Shown piece after piece: positions 1-9,689 of a stretch of 64,000 nucleotides of DNA. The translations under genes and the position numbers were made by a program. Origin of the DNA: Pseudomonas sp. PDNC002 (GTDB taxonomy: Bacteria; Pseudomonadota; Gammaproteobacteria; Pseudomonadales; Pseudomonadaceae); NCBI RefSeq assembly GCF_016919445.1, contig NZ_CP070356.1:4219502-4283501 (forward strand), read 5' to 3'. The number at the start of each line of letters is the position of its first letter. Position 1 is the first letter of the stretch. Below the pieces are notes generated by a model. That model saw nothing but the letters and a program-made list of their open reading frames with translations, was not told the DNA's origin and ran no database searches.

Positions 1-357
1 CCCCCAGATTTCCTCATCGCTCAGGCCGGTCTGGATCAGCTCCACTGGAACGCCGCCGTCGATGATCACCGCGACGCGGTAGTCGTCGATAGGCTCGTAA
101 GGGCCGAGGATCACTTCCTTGCCTCGCACCGCGCGCTCCAGGTCGGAGACCTTGAAGGCGGGATGCGGTTGGGTACGCATGAGTACGTGCAAGGTGCTGC
201 CAGGGCCGAATCGGTGGTACTGCACGTGCAGCAACTCGGTGCTCGCATCGCTGGTGTACATGTCGTACAGCGCGCTGTAGCGCTCGCCCTCGCGCGGCTC
301 ATCGCTGGGAATGCCCATGTGGTGGAACTCGTAGGTGACGCCGTCGCGCTCGAACAT
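1..357 (-). CDS. VOC-like protein, 3' part outside window
   Basis: An ATG at 357 on the minus strand opens 119 codons without a stop to the window edge, so the C-terminus is missing. The protein starts MFERDGVTYEFHHMG and ends in a run with PYEPIDDYRVAVIIDGGVPVELIQT. The alternation of short strands and the late V-E-L-I motif resemble a glyoxalase/vicinal-oxygen-chelate half-module, but no metal ligand set can be confirmed in the fragment. It is divergent from the lipoprotein gene at 537. The coding call rests on sustained GC3 bias and sensible composition; the family call is tentative. Confidence 0.6.
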   Translation of the reverse strand, partial: MFERDGVTYEFHHMGIPSDEPREGERYSALYDMYTSDASTELLHVQYHRFGPGSTLHVLMRTQPHPAFKVSDLERAVRGKEVILGPYEPIDDYRVAVIIDGGVPVELIQTGLSDEEIWG

Positions 358-536
358 GTGCCGTTTCCTCGCTGAAACAGGCGAGCAGTCTGCTCCGGTC
401 ACGGATGGCCGTCGAGCCTGACCGTCCGTCGCAAAACGCCGTGGCGACGGGAAATCCGTGGAATCCGGGCAATGCTCAGCAAGCTGGATGGCACGCGCCA
501 TCGGGGTCGGCAATCGAACCTCACAAGGAGACCTAC

Positions 537-1007
537 ATGAAGCACCTCAAGCATGGATTCCTCGCCTGGCTCTGCGCTTTCCTGGTCGGCTGCGCCGCTA
601 TGGATACGGGCGGGGGTGGCAGCGGTAACGCCGGGCCGGGAGAGATGGAGATCCGTACGGGTGTGGTCGAGCAGGTGACCGATACTCAGGTGAAGACCAA
701 CCATGACACCGGCGTTGGCGCCATTCTGGGCGGACTCGGGGGCGTGGCGCTGGGTAGCCTGATCGGTCGGGGTACCGGGCGCGACGTGGCGATGATCGCC
801 GGTGCGCTGGCCGGTGGCGTGGGCGGCAACTACGCCGAGCAGCGCCAGTACGACAAGCCGCAGGAAGCGCAGCAGATCATCGTGCGGATGAAGAACGGCG
901 TGCTGGTCTCGGTGACCCAGCCGGTGAATGCCGAGCTCAAGCCCGGCAGCAAGGTCTACATCGAAGGGCAGGGCGCCGGCGCCCGCGTGGTGCCGCAGAA
1001 CGACTGA
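537..1007 (+). CDS. Glycine-zipper outer-membrane lipoprotein (SlyB-like)
   Basis: 156-residue lipoprotein. The N-terminus MKHLKHGFLAWLCAFLVGC is a lipoprotein signal with lipobox LVG-C, Cys19 being the predicted lipidated residue. Residues about 59-97 form a glycine zipper rich in GxxxG (ILGGLGG, IAGALAGG), the signature of the SlyB/Rick_17kDa 2TM family of small outer-membrane lipoproteins. The frame is open upstream to 405, but the ATG at 537 is chosen because AAGGAG lies 7 bases before it and the signal peptide starts there. The role is probably envelope integrity; this is a family-level inference. It is monocistronic and convergent with the LysR gene that ends at 1010. Confidence 0.85.
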   Translation: MKHLKHGFLAWLCAFLVGCAAMDTGGGGSGNAGPGEMEIRTGVVEQVTDTQVKTNHDTGVGAILGGLGGVALGSLIGRGTGRDVAMIAGALAGGVGGNYAEQRQYDKPQEAQQIIVRMKNGVLVSVTQPVNAELKPGSKVYIEGQGAGARVVPQND

Positions 1008-1009
1008 GG

Positions 1010-1921
1010 TCAGTCGACCAGCTCGGCCAGTGCCCAGTCGCGGAAGGCCCTTACCCGTGGGTCTTCCGCACTGGCCTGCGGGTAGACCAGGTTATAGGCA
1101 TAGTCCTGGGCGACGCGCACGCCCAGCTCGAACGGCTGCACCAGCAGGCCCTGTTCCAGTTCGCGGGCAACCATGGCCTGGTCGGCCAGCCCGACCGCGC
1201 CACCTTCCAGCACGGCCTGCACCACATGGCTGGTGTCCTCGAAGATCACGCAGCTGCTGGCGTCGAAGTCTTCCACGCCAGCGGCTGCCATCCAGCGCGA
1301 CCAGTCCGGCCAGGCGGCGCCTTCGGTCTCGCACACCACATGGCACAAGGTATGCGCCTGCAGATCGCGCGGCTCGCGCAAGGGCGGGCCTTCGCTGAGC
1401 AGGCTCGGGCAGCACACCGGCACTATCTGGGTATCGAACAGGCGCTCCGCGACCAGGCCGGGGTAGTGTCCGCTGCCGAAGCGGATGGCCAGGTCGATGT
1501 CGTCGACGGCGAAATCCCGCAGCTCGTCGCTGATATCGAAACTGAGCTTCAGCCCCGGATGCAGTGCGCGGAACTTTGGCAGGCGCGGTAGCAGCCAGTG
1601 CGTGGCGAACCGGGCTGTCAGCGAGACCCGTAGCTGCTCGGACGTTCGCGCCAGCCGCCGGGCGCGGACGGTGGCGCGGTGCAGCAGACCGAGGGATTCG
1701 ACCGCCGCTTCCAGCAGCAACGCGCCCGCCGGGGTCAGTTGGATGCTGCGACTGGTGCGCACGAACAAACCGAGGCCGAGCTGGTCTTCCAGCTCCTTGA
1801 TCTGGTGGCTGACCGCGGCGGGCGTCAGGCCGACTTCTTCCGCCGCACGGGTGAAATTGAGGTGACGGCCAGCCGCCTCGAAGGTGCGCAGGGCACGGAT
1901 GCCGGGAAAGGAGCGACTCAT
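1010..1921 (-). CDS. LysR-family transcriptional regulator (GcvA-like)
   Basis: 303 residues, the usual LysR length. Residues 1-62 hold the winged helix-turn-helix (NFTRAAEEVGLTPAAVSHQIKELEDQLG), followed by a substrate-binding domain with the GcvA-type stretch DDIDLAIRFGSGHYPGL. It is divergent from the class IV aminotransferase gene at 2044 with 122 bp between, the normal arrangement for a LysR gene and its target. The inverted repeat in that gap is a candidate binding site. The effector is unknown. Confidence 0.9.
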   Translation of the reverse strand: MSRSFPGIRALRTFEAAGRHLNFTRAAEEVGLTPAAVSHQIKELEDQLGLGLFVRTSRSIQLTPAGALLLEAAVESLGLLHRATVRARRLARTSEQLRVSLTARFATHWLLPRLPKFRALHPGLKLSFDISDELRDFAVDDIDLAIRFGSGHYPGLVAERLFDTQIVPVCCPSLLSEGPPLREPRDLQAHTLCHVVCETEGAAWPDWSRWMAAAGVEDFDASSCVIFEDTSHVVQAVLEGGAVGLADQAMVARELEQGLLVQPFELGVRVAQDYAYNLVYPQASAEDPRVRAFRDWALAELVD

Positions 1922-1922
1922 C

Positions 1923-2021
1923 GATCTTCAAATCCTGCTTGATAATCCGTCGAGAAATACTCGTTTTTCCTGGCTTCGTCAAAGGCCGATAGTGGCTTCA
2001 CCTGATCTGAGTTTGAAGATC
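1923..2021. promoter_or_regulatory. Inverted repeat in divergent LysR/aminotransferase promoter
   Basis: GATCTTCAAA (1923-1932) recurs as its exact reverse complement TTTGAAGATC at 2012-2021. The two copies sit at the two ends of the divergent promoter region, one against each start codon. This could be a pair of half-sites bridged by the LysR tetramer. Seen directly; the function is inferred. Confidence 0.4.
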
Positions 2022-2043
2022 ACCGAGCAGAGGAAGCCACCCC

Positions 2044-2859
2044 ATGACAGCCGCCATCCAACCCTACATCACCCAGCGCAACGCGCAGCCGGCCAGCGCC
2101 GACGACCTCGCGCCCCTGGCCTTTGCCGGCTATGCGCACTTCACCGCCATGCAGGTGCGTGACGGCGGCATTCGCGGCCTGGACCTGCACCTGGATCGTC
2201 TGCGCAACGCTTCGCAACGGCTATTCGGCCAGGGGCATTCCGACGAGGAAATCCGCGCCGCCTTGCGTGCCGCGCTGGAGGAAGCGCCGGCGGATGTGTC
2301 GCTGATGGCCACCGTTTACTCGCCCGCCGGAGAATTCACCGTTGCCGGTCCCGAGCATCGGCCCGAACTGCTGGTGCGCACCGCGCCGCCTTCCGACGGC
2401 CCGCAAGGCCCGCTGGCACTGGCCATCGCCGGACATGAAAGGGTGCTGCCGGAGATCAAGCACGTCGGCGAGATCGCCAAGACCTGGTACCTGCGCGAGG
2501 CAGTGGCCTCCGGTTTCGACGACGCCGTGTTCGTCGATCATCGCGGCCGCTTCAGTGAGGCCACGATCTGGAACCTGGCCTTCTGGGACGGCGAGACGGT
2601 GGTCTGGCCGAGGGCGAAGATGCTCACCGGCACCACCATGGGCATTCTCCAGCGGCAACTGGAACGCCTCGGGGCCCGCCAGGTTACGCGCGGTATTGAC
2701 CTTCAGGACCTGCCGCGGCTGACCGGTGCGGTGGTGATGAACTCCTGGACGCCGGCCGTGCCGGTGAGTCGCATCGGTGACGTGGAATTTTCCCCGGCGC
2801 CGGAGTTCGTCGAGTTGCTGCGCAGCGCCTTCGAGGCAGAGCCGCGTGTTCAGCCCTGA
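2044..2859 (+). CDS. Aminotransferase class IV family protein
   Basis: 271 residues. The C-terminal half carries the class IV PLP-enzyme pattern: a lysine within EIKHVGEIAKTWYLREA, then GFDDAVFVDHRGRFSEATIWNLAF (the E-x3-N motif that contacts the cofactor) and LTGTTMGILQRQL, matching the LPGITR-type loop of branched-chain, D-amino-acid and aminodeoxychorismate lyase relatives. The N-terminus (LAFAGYAHFTAMQVRDGGIRGLDLHLDRL) matches the RxxGxHxxRL entry motif. The substrate cannot be assigned. The start follows GAGGAAGCCACCCC. Probably controlled by the divergent LysR. Confidence 0.85.
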   Translation: MTAAIQPYITQRNAQPASADDLAPLAFAGYAHFTAMQVRDGGIRGLDLHLDRLRNASQRLFGQGHSDEEIRAALRAALEEAPADVSLMATVYSPAGEFTVAGPEHRPELLVRTAPPSDGPQGPLALAIAGHERVLPEIKHVGEIAKTWYLREAVASGFDDAVFVDHRGRFSEATIWNLAFWDGETVVWPRAKMLTGTTMGILQRQLERLGARQVTRGIDLQDLPRLTGAVVMNSWTPAVPVSRIGDVEFSPAPEFVELLRSAFEAEPRVQP

Positions 2860-2909
2860 GGGCTGGGCGGTTCGTGGGCAATCCCGCCCAATAATCAGGC
2901 TGGCAGACT

Positions 2910-2985
2910 GTAGGGCGAATAACCTGGAACAGGTTATCCGCCGGCGATGGTTCGGCGGATAACGCTGACGCGTTATGCGCCCTAC
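2910..2985. repeat. 76-bp intergenic inverted-repeat element
   Basis: The stretch starts GTAGGGCG and ends with its near complement CGCCCTAC; internally ATAACC/GGTTAT and TCCGCCG/CGGCGGAT also pair, so the whole can fold as a long hairpin. It lies downstream of the aminotransferase gene in non-coding DNA. It looks like a dispersed REP/MITE-type element of Pseudomonas; copy number cannot be judged from this window. Confidence 0.6.
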
Positions 2986-3017
2986 GAAAATCCTACAGGT
3001 GCATGCGCGCAGCTCCT

Positions 3018-3042
3018 TGTAGGAGCGAGCTTGCTCGCGAAC
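3018..3042 (+). repeat. REP element (single)
   Basis: TGTAGGAGCGAGCTTGCTCG followed by CGAAC: a short hairpin (GAGCGAGC/GCTCGCGA). The same core occurs twice more at 4825-4899. This is the familiar Pseudomonas REP type, here lying just past the 3' end of the quinone reductase gene. Confidence 0.8.
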
Positions 3043-3048
3043 AGGGGC

Positions 3049-3837
3049 TCAATCCAGATGCGCAGTAAAACCGGTTGCCTGAGGATTGATCTCATCGCGC
3101 AAGGTCAACGCGGGAATCTGGTAATCGCCGCCATTCTGCCGGCGGAAGGGTATGGGAGCGGTGGTCTGGAGCGTGTCCAGGCGCTCGCCGAGCTCCTGTT
3201 CGATCTGCCTGTAGCGCTCGCCATCCACCCGGCTGGTGCGGTAGACCAGGTACGGCGGCAGCACGTCGAAGCCGGGGTAGTGCAGCACGCCGTGGTGGAT
3301 CGGGAACAGCAGGTCGTCGATCGGCCCGTTGATGCCGCGCGGGCTGTAGTGCGAGTCCCAGCCACCCATGGTGACCATCAGCATGGCCCGCTTGCCGGAC
3401 AGGTTGCCTTCGCCGTAGCGGTCGCCCCAGCGTGCGTCGGAGTGCTCGCCCACGCCGTAGGCGAAGCCATAGGCATACACGCGCTCGACCCAGCCTTTGA
3501 AAATTGCCGGCATGGTGAACCACCAGAGCGGGAACTGCAGGATGACGGTATCCGCCCAGCGCAGTTTTTCCTGTTCGGCGGCGATGTCCATGCTTTGCCT
3601 GCCGGAGGCGTAGGCACGCTCGGAGTCCAGCGATGGGGCGAAGCGCGCTTCGGGGTCGCGATCCAGGCTGTCGCTCGCATCCAAGGTGGCTTTCCAGTTC
3701 ATCGCGTACAGGTCGGAGACCTGCACGACGTGGCCGGCAGCCTGCAGGCGGCGCACCGCGAAGTCCTTCAGTGAGCCATTGAGCGAGCGCGGTTCCGGGT
3801 GGGCGTAGACGATCAGTACGTTCATGGTGGCGGTCAT
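3049..3837 (-). CDS. NAD(P)H-dependent quinone oxidoreductase, NQO1/MdaB-like
   Basis: 262 residues with a flavodoxin-like fold. The N-terminus MNVLIVYAHPEPRSLNGSL is the FMN/FAD pyrophosphate-binding loop; WADTVILQFPLWWFTMPAIFKGWVERVYAYGFAYG is the conserved segment of NQO1-like reductases, and MLMVTMGGWDSHYSPRGINGPIDDLL matches the second cofactor loop. It should catalyse two-electron reduction of quinones or related electrophiles. A second ATG at 3825 fits the conserved start better; neither has a strong ribosome-binding site. It is divergent from the LysR gene at 3916, a likely regulator. Confidence 0.85.
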   Translation of the reverse strand: MTATMNVLIVYAHPEPRSLNGSLKDFAVRRLQAAGHVVQVSDLYAMNWKATLDASDSLDRDPEARFAPSLDSERAYASGRQSMDIAAEQEKLRWADTVILQFPLWWFTMPAIFKGWVERVYAYGFAYGVGEHSDARWGDRYGEGNLSGKRAMLMVTMGGWDSHYSPRGINGPIDDLLFPIHHGVLHYPGFDVLPPYLVYRTSRVDGERYRQIEQELGERLDTLQTTAPIPFRRQNGGDYQIPALTLRDEINPQATGFTAHLD

Positions 3838-3915
3838 CCGTCAGGTGGGGATGCGCGCAGGATGCGATCTCGCCAGGTATAGTGGAAATGAATATCCAGT
3901 ATCCCAGGTATACGG

Positions 3916-4809
3916 ATGAATAATCTTCGCCGCCTCGACCTCAACCTGTTGGTGACCCTCGACGTGTTGCTGCGCGAGCACAACGTCACGCGTGCCGCCG
4001 AGCAGCTGAACTTCTCCCAGCCCTCGGTCAGCGTCCATCTGGCCAAGCTGCGCGACATCTTCGGCGACCCGCTGTTGCTGCCCGGCCCGCGCGGCATGCG
4101 GCCGACAGCGCGTGCCGAATCCCTGCGCGAACCCCTGCGTCTAGCGCTGGAAGCTCTGGAACAGGCAGTAGCTCCGTCCGATCCCTTCGACCCGGCCGTG
4201 GCGCAGAACACCTGGCGCGTCGCCGCGACCGACTACGGTGAGTCGACCATCCTGCTGCCGGCTTTGAGTGCTATCCGTACCAGCGCACCGGGCACTCGCC
4301 TGGCGCTGCTGGAACTGTCGCCACCGCGTATTGCCCGGCAGGCGGAGCAGGGCGAGATCGACCTGGCCTTCCACACCACCGAAGGCAGCCCGCCGAGCAT
4401 GCGCCGGCGCACGCTGTTCAGCGAGCGCTACGTGCTGGCTGGCCGTGCGGGGCATCCGAAGCTCAAGCGCAAACCGAGCCTGGCGCAGTTCTGCCAGTTG
4501 GAGCACGTGATGGTTTCGCCCGATGGCGGTGGCTTCAGCGGTGTGACGGACGAGGCGCTGGCGGCGGTGGGATTGAGCCGGCGCGTGGTGCTGTCGGTGC
4601 CGCACTTTCTTTTCGTTATCGCGGCGGTGGCCAGCAGCGATCTGGTGGCCATGGTGCCGGCACGGCTGGTGCGGGAAAACCCGGCGCTGCGGGTGGTGGA
4701 AGCGCCGGTGGAGGTGCCGGGGTACGAGATGTCGATGCTCTGGGACGAGCGCTCGCACCGCGATCCGGCGCATCGGTGGTTGCGGGAGCAGATTGCGGCG
4801 TCAGTTTGA
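3916..4809 (+). CDS. LysR-family transcriptional regulator (NodD-like branch)
   Basis: 297 residues. N-terminus MNNLRRLDLNLLVTLDVLLREHNVTRAAEQLNFSQPSVSVHLAKLR is the typical helix-turn-helix of the branch that begins with DLNLL. The rest is a substrate-binding domain. The 78-bp gap to the divergent quinone reductase gene contains ATCC-N16-GGAT around 3893-3916, a possible LysR site. Likely activator of the reductase gene; the inducer is unknown. Confidence 0.88.
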   Translation: MNNLRRLDLNLLVTLDVLLREHNVTRAAEQLNFSQPSVSVHLAKLRDIFGDPLLLPGPRGMRPTARAESLREPLRLALEALEQAVAPSDPFDPAVAQNTWRVAATDYGESTILLPALSAIRTSAPGTRLALLELSPPRIARQAEQGEIDLAFHTTEGSPPSMRRRTLFSERYVLAGRAGHPKLKRKPSLAQFCQLEHVMVSPDGGGFSGVTDEALAAVGLSRRVVLSVPHFLFVIAAVASSDLVAMVPARLVRENPALRVVEAPVEVPGYEMSMLWDERSHRDPAHRWLREQIAASV

Positions 4810-4824
4810 GCGTTGATGCTTTTT

Positions 4825-4899
4825 TAGGAGCGAGCTTGCTCGCGAACAAACTCGCCGGCGAGTACGGCGCTGGGCGGTTCGCGAGCAAGCTCGCTCCTA
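4825..4899. repeat. Paired inverted REP elements (BIME-like)
   Basis: TAGGAGCGAGCTTGCTCGCG at 4825 is repeated in opposite orientation as GTTCGCGAGCAAGCTCGCTC ending at about 4899, with about 29 bp between. Two inverted REP units form a BIME. They follow the LysR gene and probably stabilise or terminate its transcript. Confidence 0.8.
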
Positions 4900-4933
4900 C
4901 AGGGTGCATTGATCAGAGTCCTGCGCGGGGTAT

Positions 4934-5062
4934 TCCCTAACCCTAACCCTCTCCCAGAGGGAGAGGGGACAGTTCCGCGCAGGATGAAGCGATGGCGTCA
5001 GCCGCGAAAGGGCGGCTCCCTCTCCCTTCGGAGCGGGGCGCTTAGCCAGGGCTGGGGAGAGG
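4934..5062. terminator. Hairpin-rich intergenic repeat between convergent genes
   Basis: A perfect 9-bp stem, CCCTCTCCC-AGA-GGGAGAGGG, lies at 4947-4967. It is preceded by a CCCTAA repeat and followed, about 95 bp on, by a related GGGGAGAGGG arm. It separates the plus-strand LysR gene from the minus-strand esterase gene, where a bidirectional terminator is expected. No U-tract is present, so it may be a dispersed repeat rather than a true intrinsic terminator. Confidence 0.45.
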
Positions 5063-5091
5063 GTGTATCCGGCACACAGCGCCGCATCAGG

Positions 5092-6000
<909 letters not shown>

Positions 6001-6007
6001 CTACGAA

Positions 6008-8242
6008 TCAGAAGGACGCGGTGAGGCTGGTATAGAGCGTGCGGCCCGGTTCGTTGTAGGTCGCGGCGCCCGCGCCCTCGATGCCGTTCACGCCCTGGGC
6101 GTTGCCCTCGCGGAACAGGCGCTTGTCGAAGACGTTGTCCACCCCGGCGGTGAAGCTCAGGTTCTTGGTGAACACGTAGGTGCCGCTCAGCCCGGCGATG
6201 GCGTACGGCGAGAGCTCGTTGTTGGCGCTGCCGGTGACGCGGTCGCCGTGGTAGTCGTACTTCTTCGGCTTCTGCTTGCCGTACCAGGCGACGCTGGCCT
6301 GCAGCGACAGGGCGTCGGTGGCCTGCCAGTCGAGCATGGAGTTCAAGGTGTACTTCGGCGTTACCGAGAGCACGTCACCGGTTTCCTTGTTCTTGGATTG
6401 CAGCATGTAGGTGAAGTTATTGCTCCACTTCAGCTGCTCCATCAGCGGGATGGTCAGTGTGCCTTCCAGGCCCTCGACCAGCGCCTTGGGTACGTTCTCC
6501 CATTGGTAGATCGCCGCGTTGGCGTAGCTGCCGCTGCCGCCGGTAGCCTGATCGATCGGCGACAGGCCCGACTCGATCTTGTTCTTGTAGTCGTTGCGGA
6601 AGTAGGTCAGGCCGGCGACCAGGCCGTCCTTCTGGAACTCGATGCCCAATTCCTTGTTGACGCTGGTTTCCGCCTTGAGATCTTCGTTGCCCTGCAGGTA
6701 GCAGCTGGTGCTCTGGCCGTAGCAGCCCTGGCCGCGGCTGTAGAGCAGGTAGTCGGGGTTGAGTTGGTACAGGTTCGGCGCCTTGTAGGCGCGGGCGATG
6801 CCGGCCTTCAGGGTGACGCTCTGGGTCAACGCGTGGGAGATGTTCAGCGACGGGCTGAAGTTGTCGCCGACGATGCTGTGGTGGTCCCAGCGCAGGCCCG
6901 GAGTGAGCATGGTGCCGGGCAGCAGTTCGATGTTGTCTTCGGCGAACAGCGAGAAGATCTGCGCTTGCGAGGTGGTGTCACGGTTGCTGCTGGTCAGGCC
7001 CGGTACCGAACCGCCCTCGCTGGTGGTCTGGGTGTTGGCGCTGGGGTCGTCGAGCTTCTGCTGCACCCATTCGCTACCCAGGGTCAGGGTCTGGTCGCGC
7101 CAGGCGTGCAGCGGCAGGTTCACTTCGCCGTGGGCGGTCAGGTCGCGCAGGGTGGCGGTGTAGAAATCGGTGTTGCTGAAGATGCCCTCGGTGCCGCCGG
7201 CGAGACCTTCGTTGATGCGGCTGTTACGGGTCTTCTCGTACTGCAGGTAGGCCATGGAGCTGCCGAAGTCCCACTCGCCGCGGTGGGTGATCGAGTAGTT
7301 CTCGCGGTACATGCGGTTGGTCTCGTGACCGAGCATGGACTTCACGTTGGCGTTGCTGTTGGTGTTCTGGGTGTCGCCGGTGTAGATGTTGCCCTGGCGG
7401 CTGAAACCGGCCTCGAAATCGAGGGTCTGTTCCGGCGTCAGGTGCCAGCTGAGCAGGCCGTTGACGTCCTTGTTGCGCACGCCTTCGCGGCCGGCGGGGA
7501 GGGTGCCGACCTGGTTGCCGGTGCGGTTGGATTCGTGGCCGGCGTTGATGTCCCAGTCGTCCGAATCGGTCTTGGCGACGTTGCCGTAGACGCGGTAGCT
7601 CAGGGTGTCGGTCAGCGGGCCGTTGAGGCCGAAGGTCATGCGCTGGGTAGCGCCTTCGTCCTTGTGCTGCGGGAAGTTGCTGTAGACGGTGACGTCGCCG
7701 TGGGTTTCCTTGCCGGCCTGCTTGGTGATGATGTTCACCACGCCGCCGGCCGCGCCGTTGCCATAGCGCGCCGCCGCCGGGCCGCGCAGCACCTCGATAC
7801 GCTCCACCTGGTCGGCCGGCACCCAGTTGGTGTCGCCGCGCGAATCGCGCTCGCCGCGCCAACCGTAGCGCACGGCATTACGGCTGCTGACCGGCTTGCC
7901 GTCCACCAGGATCATGGTGTTCTCCGGGCCCATGCCGCGGATGTCGATCTGCCGGTTGTTGCCGCGCTGGCCGCTGGTGGAGTTGCCGGTCAGGTTGACG
8001 CCGGGCATGGTGCGGATGATCTGCGAGAGGTCGCTGGCGGGCGGGCGTTTCTTGATGTCCTCGGCGGTGATGATCGACACACCCGGCATCTGCTTGGCTT
8101 CCTCGGCGGCGGTAGCGACGATGGTCTCGCTGTCGAATTCGACGACATCGGAATCGGCGCTGGCGGCCTGTACGGCGAAGGACAGCAGGCAGCTGGACAG
8201 CAGCAGGAAGGGCGGAAGGAACTGCATCGGACGGGAGGACAT
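6008..8242 (-). CDS. pfeA: TonB-dependent ferric-enterobactin receptor
   Basis: 744 residues. Signal peptide to about residue 26, then a candidate TonB box (SETIVATAA), a plug domain (residues about 50-180: MPGVSIITAEDI, DIRGMGPENTMILVDGKPV, RIEVLRGPAAARYGNGAAGGVVNIIT) and a 22-strand barrel ending in aromatic Phe (LYTSLTASF). Plug wording and length match FepA/PfeA receptors. The loop with CYGQSTSCYLQGNEDLKAE is the usual conserved disulfide region. Transcribed from the gap after pfeS, which holds a Fur-like site; regulation by PfeR plus Fur is expected. Confidence 0.93.
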   Translation of the reverse strand: MSSRPMQFLPPFLLLSSCLLSFAVQAASADSDVVEFDSETIVATAAEEAKQMPGVSIITAEDIKKRPPASDLSQIIRTMPGVNLTGNSTSGQRGNNRQIDIRGMGPENTMILVDGKPVSSRNAVRYGWRGERDSRGDTNWVPADQVERIEVLRGPAAARYGNGAAGGVVNIITKQAGKETHGDVTVYSNFPQHKDEGATQRMTFGLNGPLTDTLSYRVYGNVAKTDSDDWDINAGHESNRTGNQVGTLPAGREGVRNKDVNGLLSWHLTPEQTLDFEAGFSRQGNIYTGDTQNTNSNANVKSMLGHETNRMYRENYSITHRGEWDFGSSMAYLQYEKTRNSRINEGLAGGTEGIFSNTDFYTATLRDLTAHGEVNLPLHAWRDQTLTLGSEWVQQKLDDPSANTQTTSEGGSVPGLTSSNRDTTSQAQIFSLFAEDNIELLPGTMLTPGLRWDHHSIVGDNFSPSLNISHALTQSVTLKAGIARAYKAPNLYQLNPDYLLYSRGQGCYGQSTSCYLQGNEDLKAETSVNKELGIEFQKDGLVAGLTYFRNDYKNKIESGLSPIDQATGGSGSYANAAIYQWENVPKALVEGLEGTLTIPLMEQLKWSNNFTYMLQSKNKETGDVLSVTPKYTLNSMLDWQATDALSLQASVAWYGKQKPKKYDYHGDRVTGSANNELSPYAIAGLSGTYVFTKNLSFTAGVDNVFDKRLFREGNAQGVNGIEGAGAATYNEPGRTLYTSLTASF

Positions 8243-8278
8243 CGGTGATCTCCGGCGGAGGGCTATTACTAAGAGATC

Positions 8279-8300
8279 ACAAATGATAATGACTGCTATT
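8279..8300 (-). promoter_or_regulatory. Candidate Fur box upstream of pfeA
   Basis: AAATGATAATGACTGCTATT, in the 73-bp gap between the pfeS stop and the pfeA start, resembles the GATAATGATAATCATTATC Fur consensus, with a clear TGATAATGA core. Iron-repressed expression of the receptor gene is expected. Site visible; binding not tested. Confidence 0.6.
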
Positions 8301-8315
8301 TGCCAGTAAAGCGCA

Positions 8316-9689
8316 TTAACTTTCTAAACACTTGTGCGCGGAACTTTTCGCGCAGACCGCGGGGAGCAGCAGGTGCAGGCACAGACCGGTCCGGCCGTTC
8401 TCCGCCCATAGGCGCCCATCCGCCAGTTCGACGCCACGCCGGGCGATGGCCAGGCCCAAGCCGAAACCGCTGGACTCCGATGGCTGCAACCGCTGATAGG
8501 GCTGGAAGATGCGTTCCAGGTCTTCCTCGGCGACACCGGGGCCATCATCGCTGACGCACAGGTGCCAGAACCCGCCTTCGCGCCAGCCGTCCAGACGCAC
8601 GCTGCCGCCGCGTGGGGAATGACGGATGCCGTTGCGCAGCAGGTTCTCGATGGCCTGGGCGAAGCTGTCCAGGTGCACCTGCACCACGCAGTCGGTGCCC
8701 AGCGAGCAGGGCAGGCATTCGGCATCCCAGCCGCTCTCGAAGCAGGCGTCCTCGCGCAGGGCTTCCCACACCGACAGCACCAGTACCGGCTCGCGTTCCA
8801 GCTGCGGACGTTCGGTGTCCATCCAGGCGAGATCCAGGGTGTCTTCCAGTAGCCGTTGCATGTCGTTGATCTCACGGTCCAGCCGTTCGCGCAGTTGCTC
8901 CGGTGGTAGATCGGAGTCGTGGGCGATGCGCAGGCGCGCCAGCGGCGTGCGCAGCTCATGGGACAGGGTGCGTAGCAGCAGGCGCTGTTGCGCCAGGCTG
9001 TGGCGCAGGCGCTCTGCCATGTGGTCGAAGGCCAGGGCCAGCTCACCCAGTTCGTCGCGGCGCTTGGCCAATGTCGATCCTGGGCCTTCGCTGTCGAGGT
9101 CGTCGGCGCGCAGGGCATCGGCGCGGGCGCGCAGGCGGTTCAACGGCAGCACCAGGTGACGGTAGATCAGCAGGCCGAGGAGGGCGGCGAGCAGCGTGGG
9201 CACCACACCGTGGCTGAACAGGTGCGTCCAGGGTGTCAGCCCGCTGGGCAGCAGGCGCTCCGGCAACTGCATGACCAACCGGCCGCGCTCGGGGTGCCGG
9301 GGAAATTCGATGCTGACGTAGGGCAGCTCGTCCTGCAGGCGCCGACTCATGGGCCAGTCGAGCTTGCGCATGAAGGTCAGGTGGCTCGATTCCTCCGCCG
9401 TCAGCGGCGTAGTGCCCAGGCTCTGCAGGTGGTCGCCGATCACCGCCACCCAGGTGTCTTCGGCGGCGGACAGTTCCTGGCGGAAGCGCTCGACACCTGC
9501 GGCGCCGCGCTGGTCGAAGACCATTTCCGCCTGCTCGGCGTAACGCGCGAGGTACTCACGGTCAGGTTCACCGAGGAAATAGGTGCTGCGTTCCAGCGAC
9601 AGGCCCCAGGTCCAGATCAGCCAGGTCAACAACAGGCAGAAACCGACCTGTAACGCGGCGATCTTCCACAGCAGCGGATGACGCCGCAT
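8316..9689 (-). CDS. pfeS: Sensor histidine kinase of the enterobactin response
   Basis: 457 residues. Two membrane segments (about 8-30 and 158-182) flank a periplasmic sensor loop of about 125 residues, then a HAMP linker, a HisKA domain with His244 in LSHELRTPLARLR, and a HATPase with SDDGPGVAEED and GFGLGLAIA. Orthodox kinase, partner of the adjacent PfeR, whose stop codon overlaps this start. Senses enterobactin in the periplasm by analogy with P. aeruginosa PfeS. Confidence 0.9.
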   Translation of the reverse strand: MRRHPLLWKIAALQVGFCLLLTWLIWTWGLSLERSTYFLGEPDREYLARYAEQAEMVFDQRGAAGVERFRQELSAAEDTWVAVIGDHLQSLGTTPLTAEESSHLTFMRKLDWPMSRRLQDELPYVSIEFPRHPERGRLVMQLPERLLPSGLTPWTHLFSHGVVPTLLAALLGLLIYRHLVLPLNRLRARADALRADDLDSEGPGSTLAKRRDELGELALAFDHMAERLRHSLAQQRLLLRTLSHELRTPLARLRIAHDSDLPPEQLRERLDREINDMQRLLEDTLDLAWMDTERPQLEREPVLVLSVWEALREDACFESGWDAECLPCSLGTDCVVQVHLDSFAQAIENLLRNGIRHSPRGGSVRLDGWREGGFWHLCVSDDGPGVAEEDLERIFQPYQRLQPSESSGFGLGLAIARRGVELADGRLWAENGRTGLCLHLLLPAVCAKSSAHKCLES

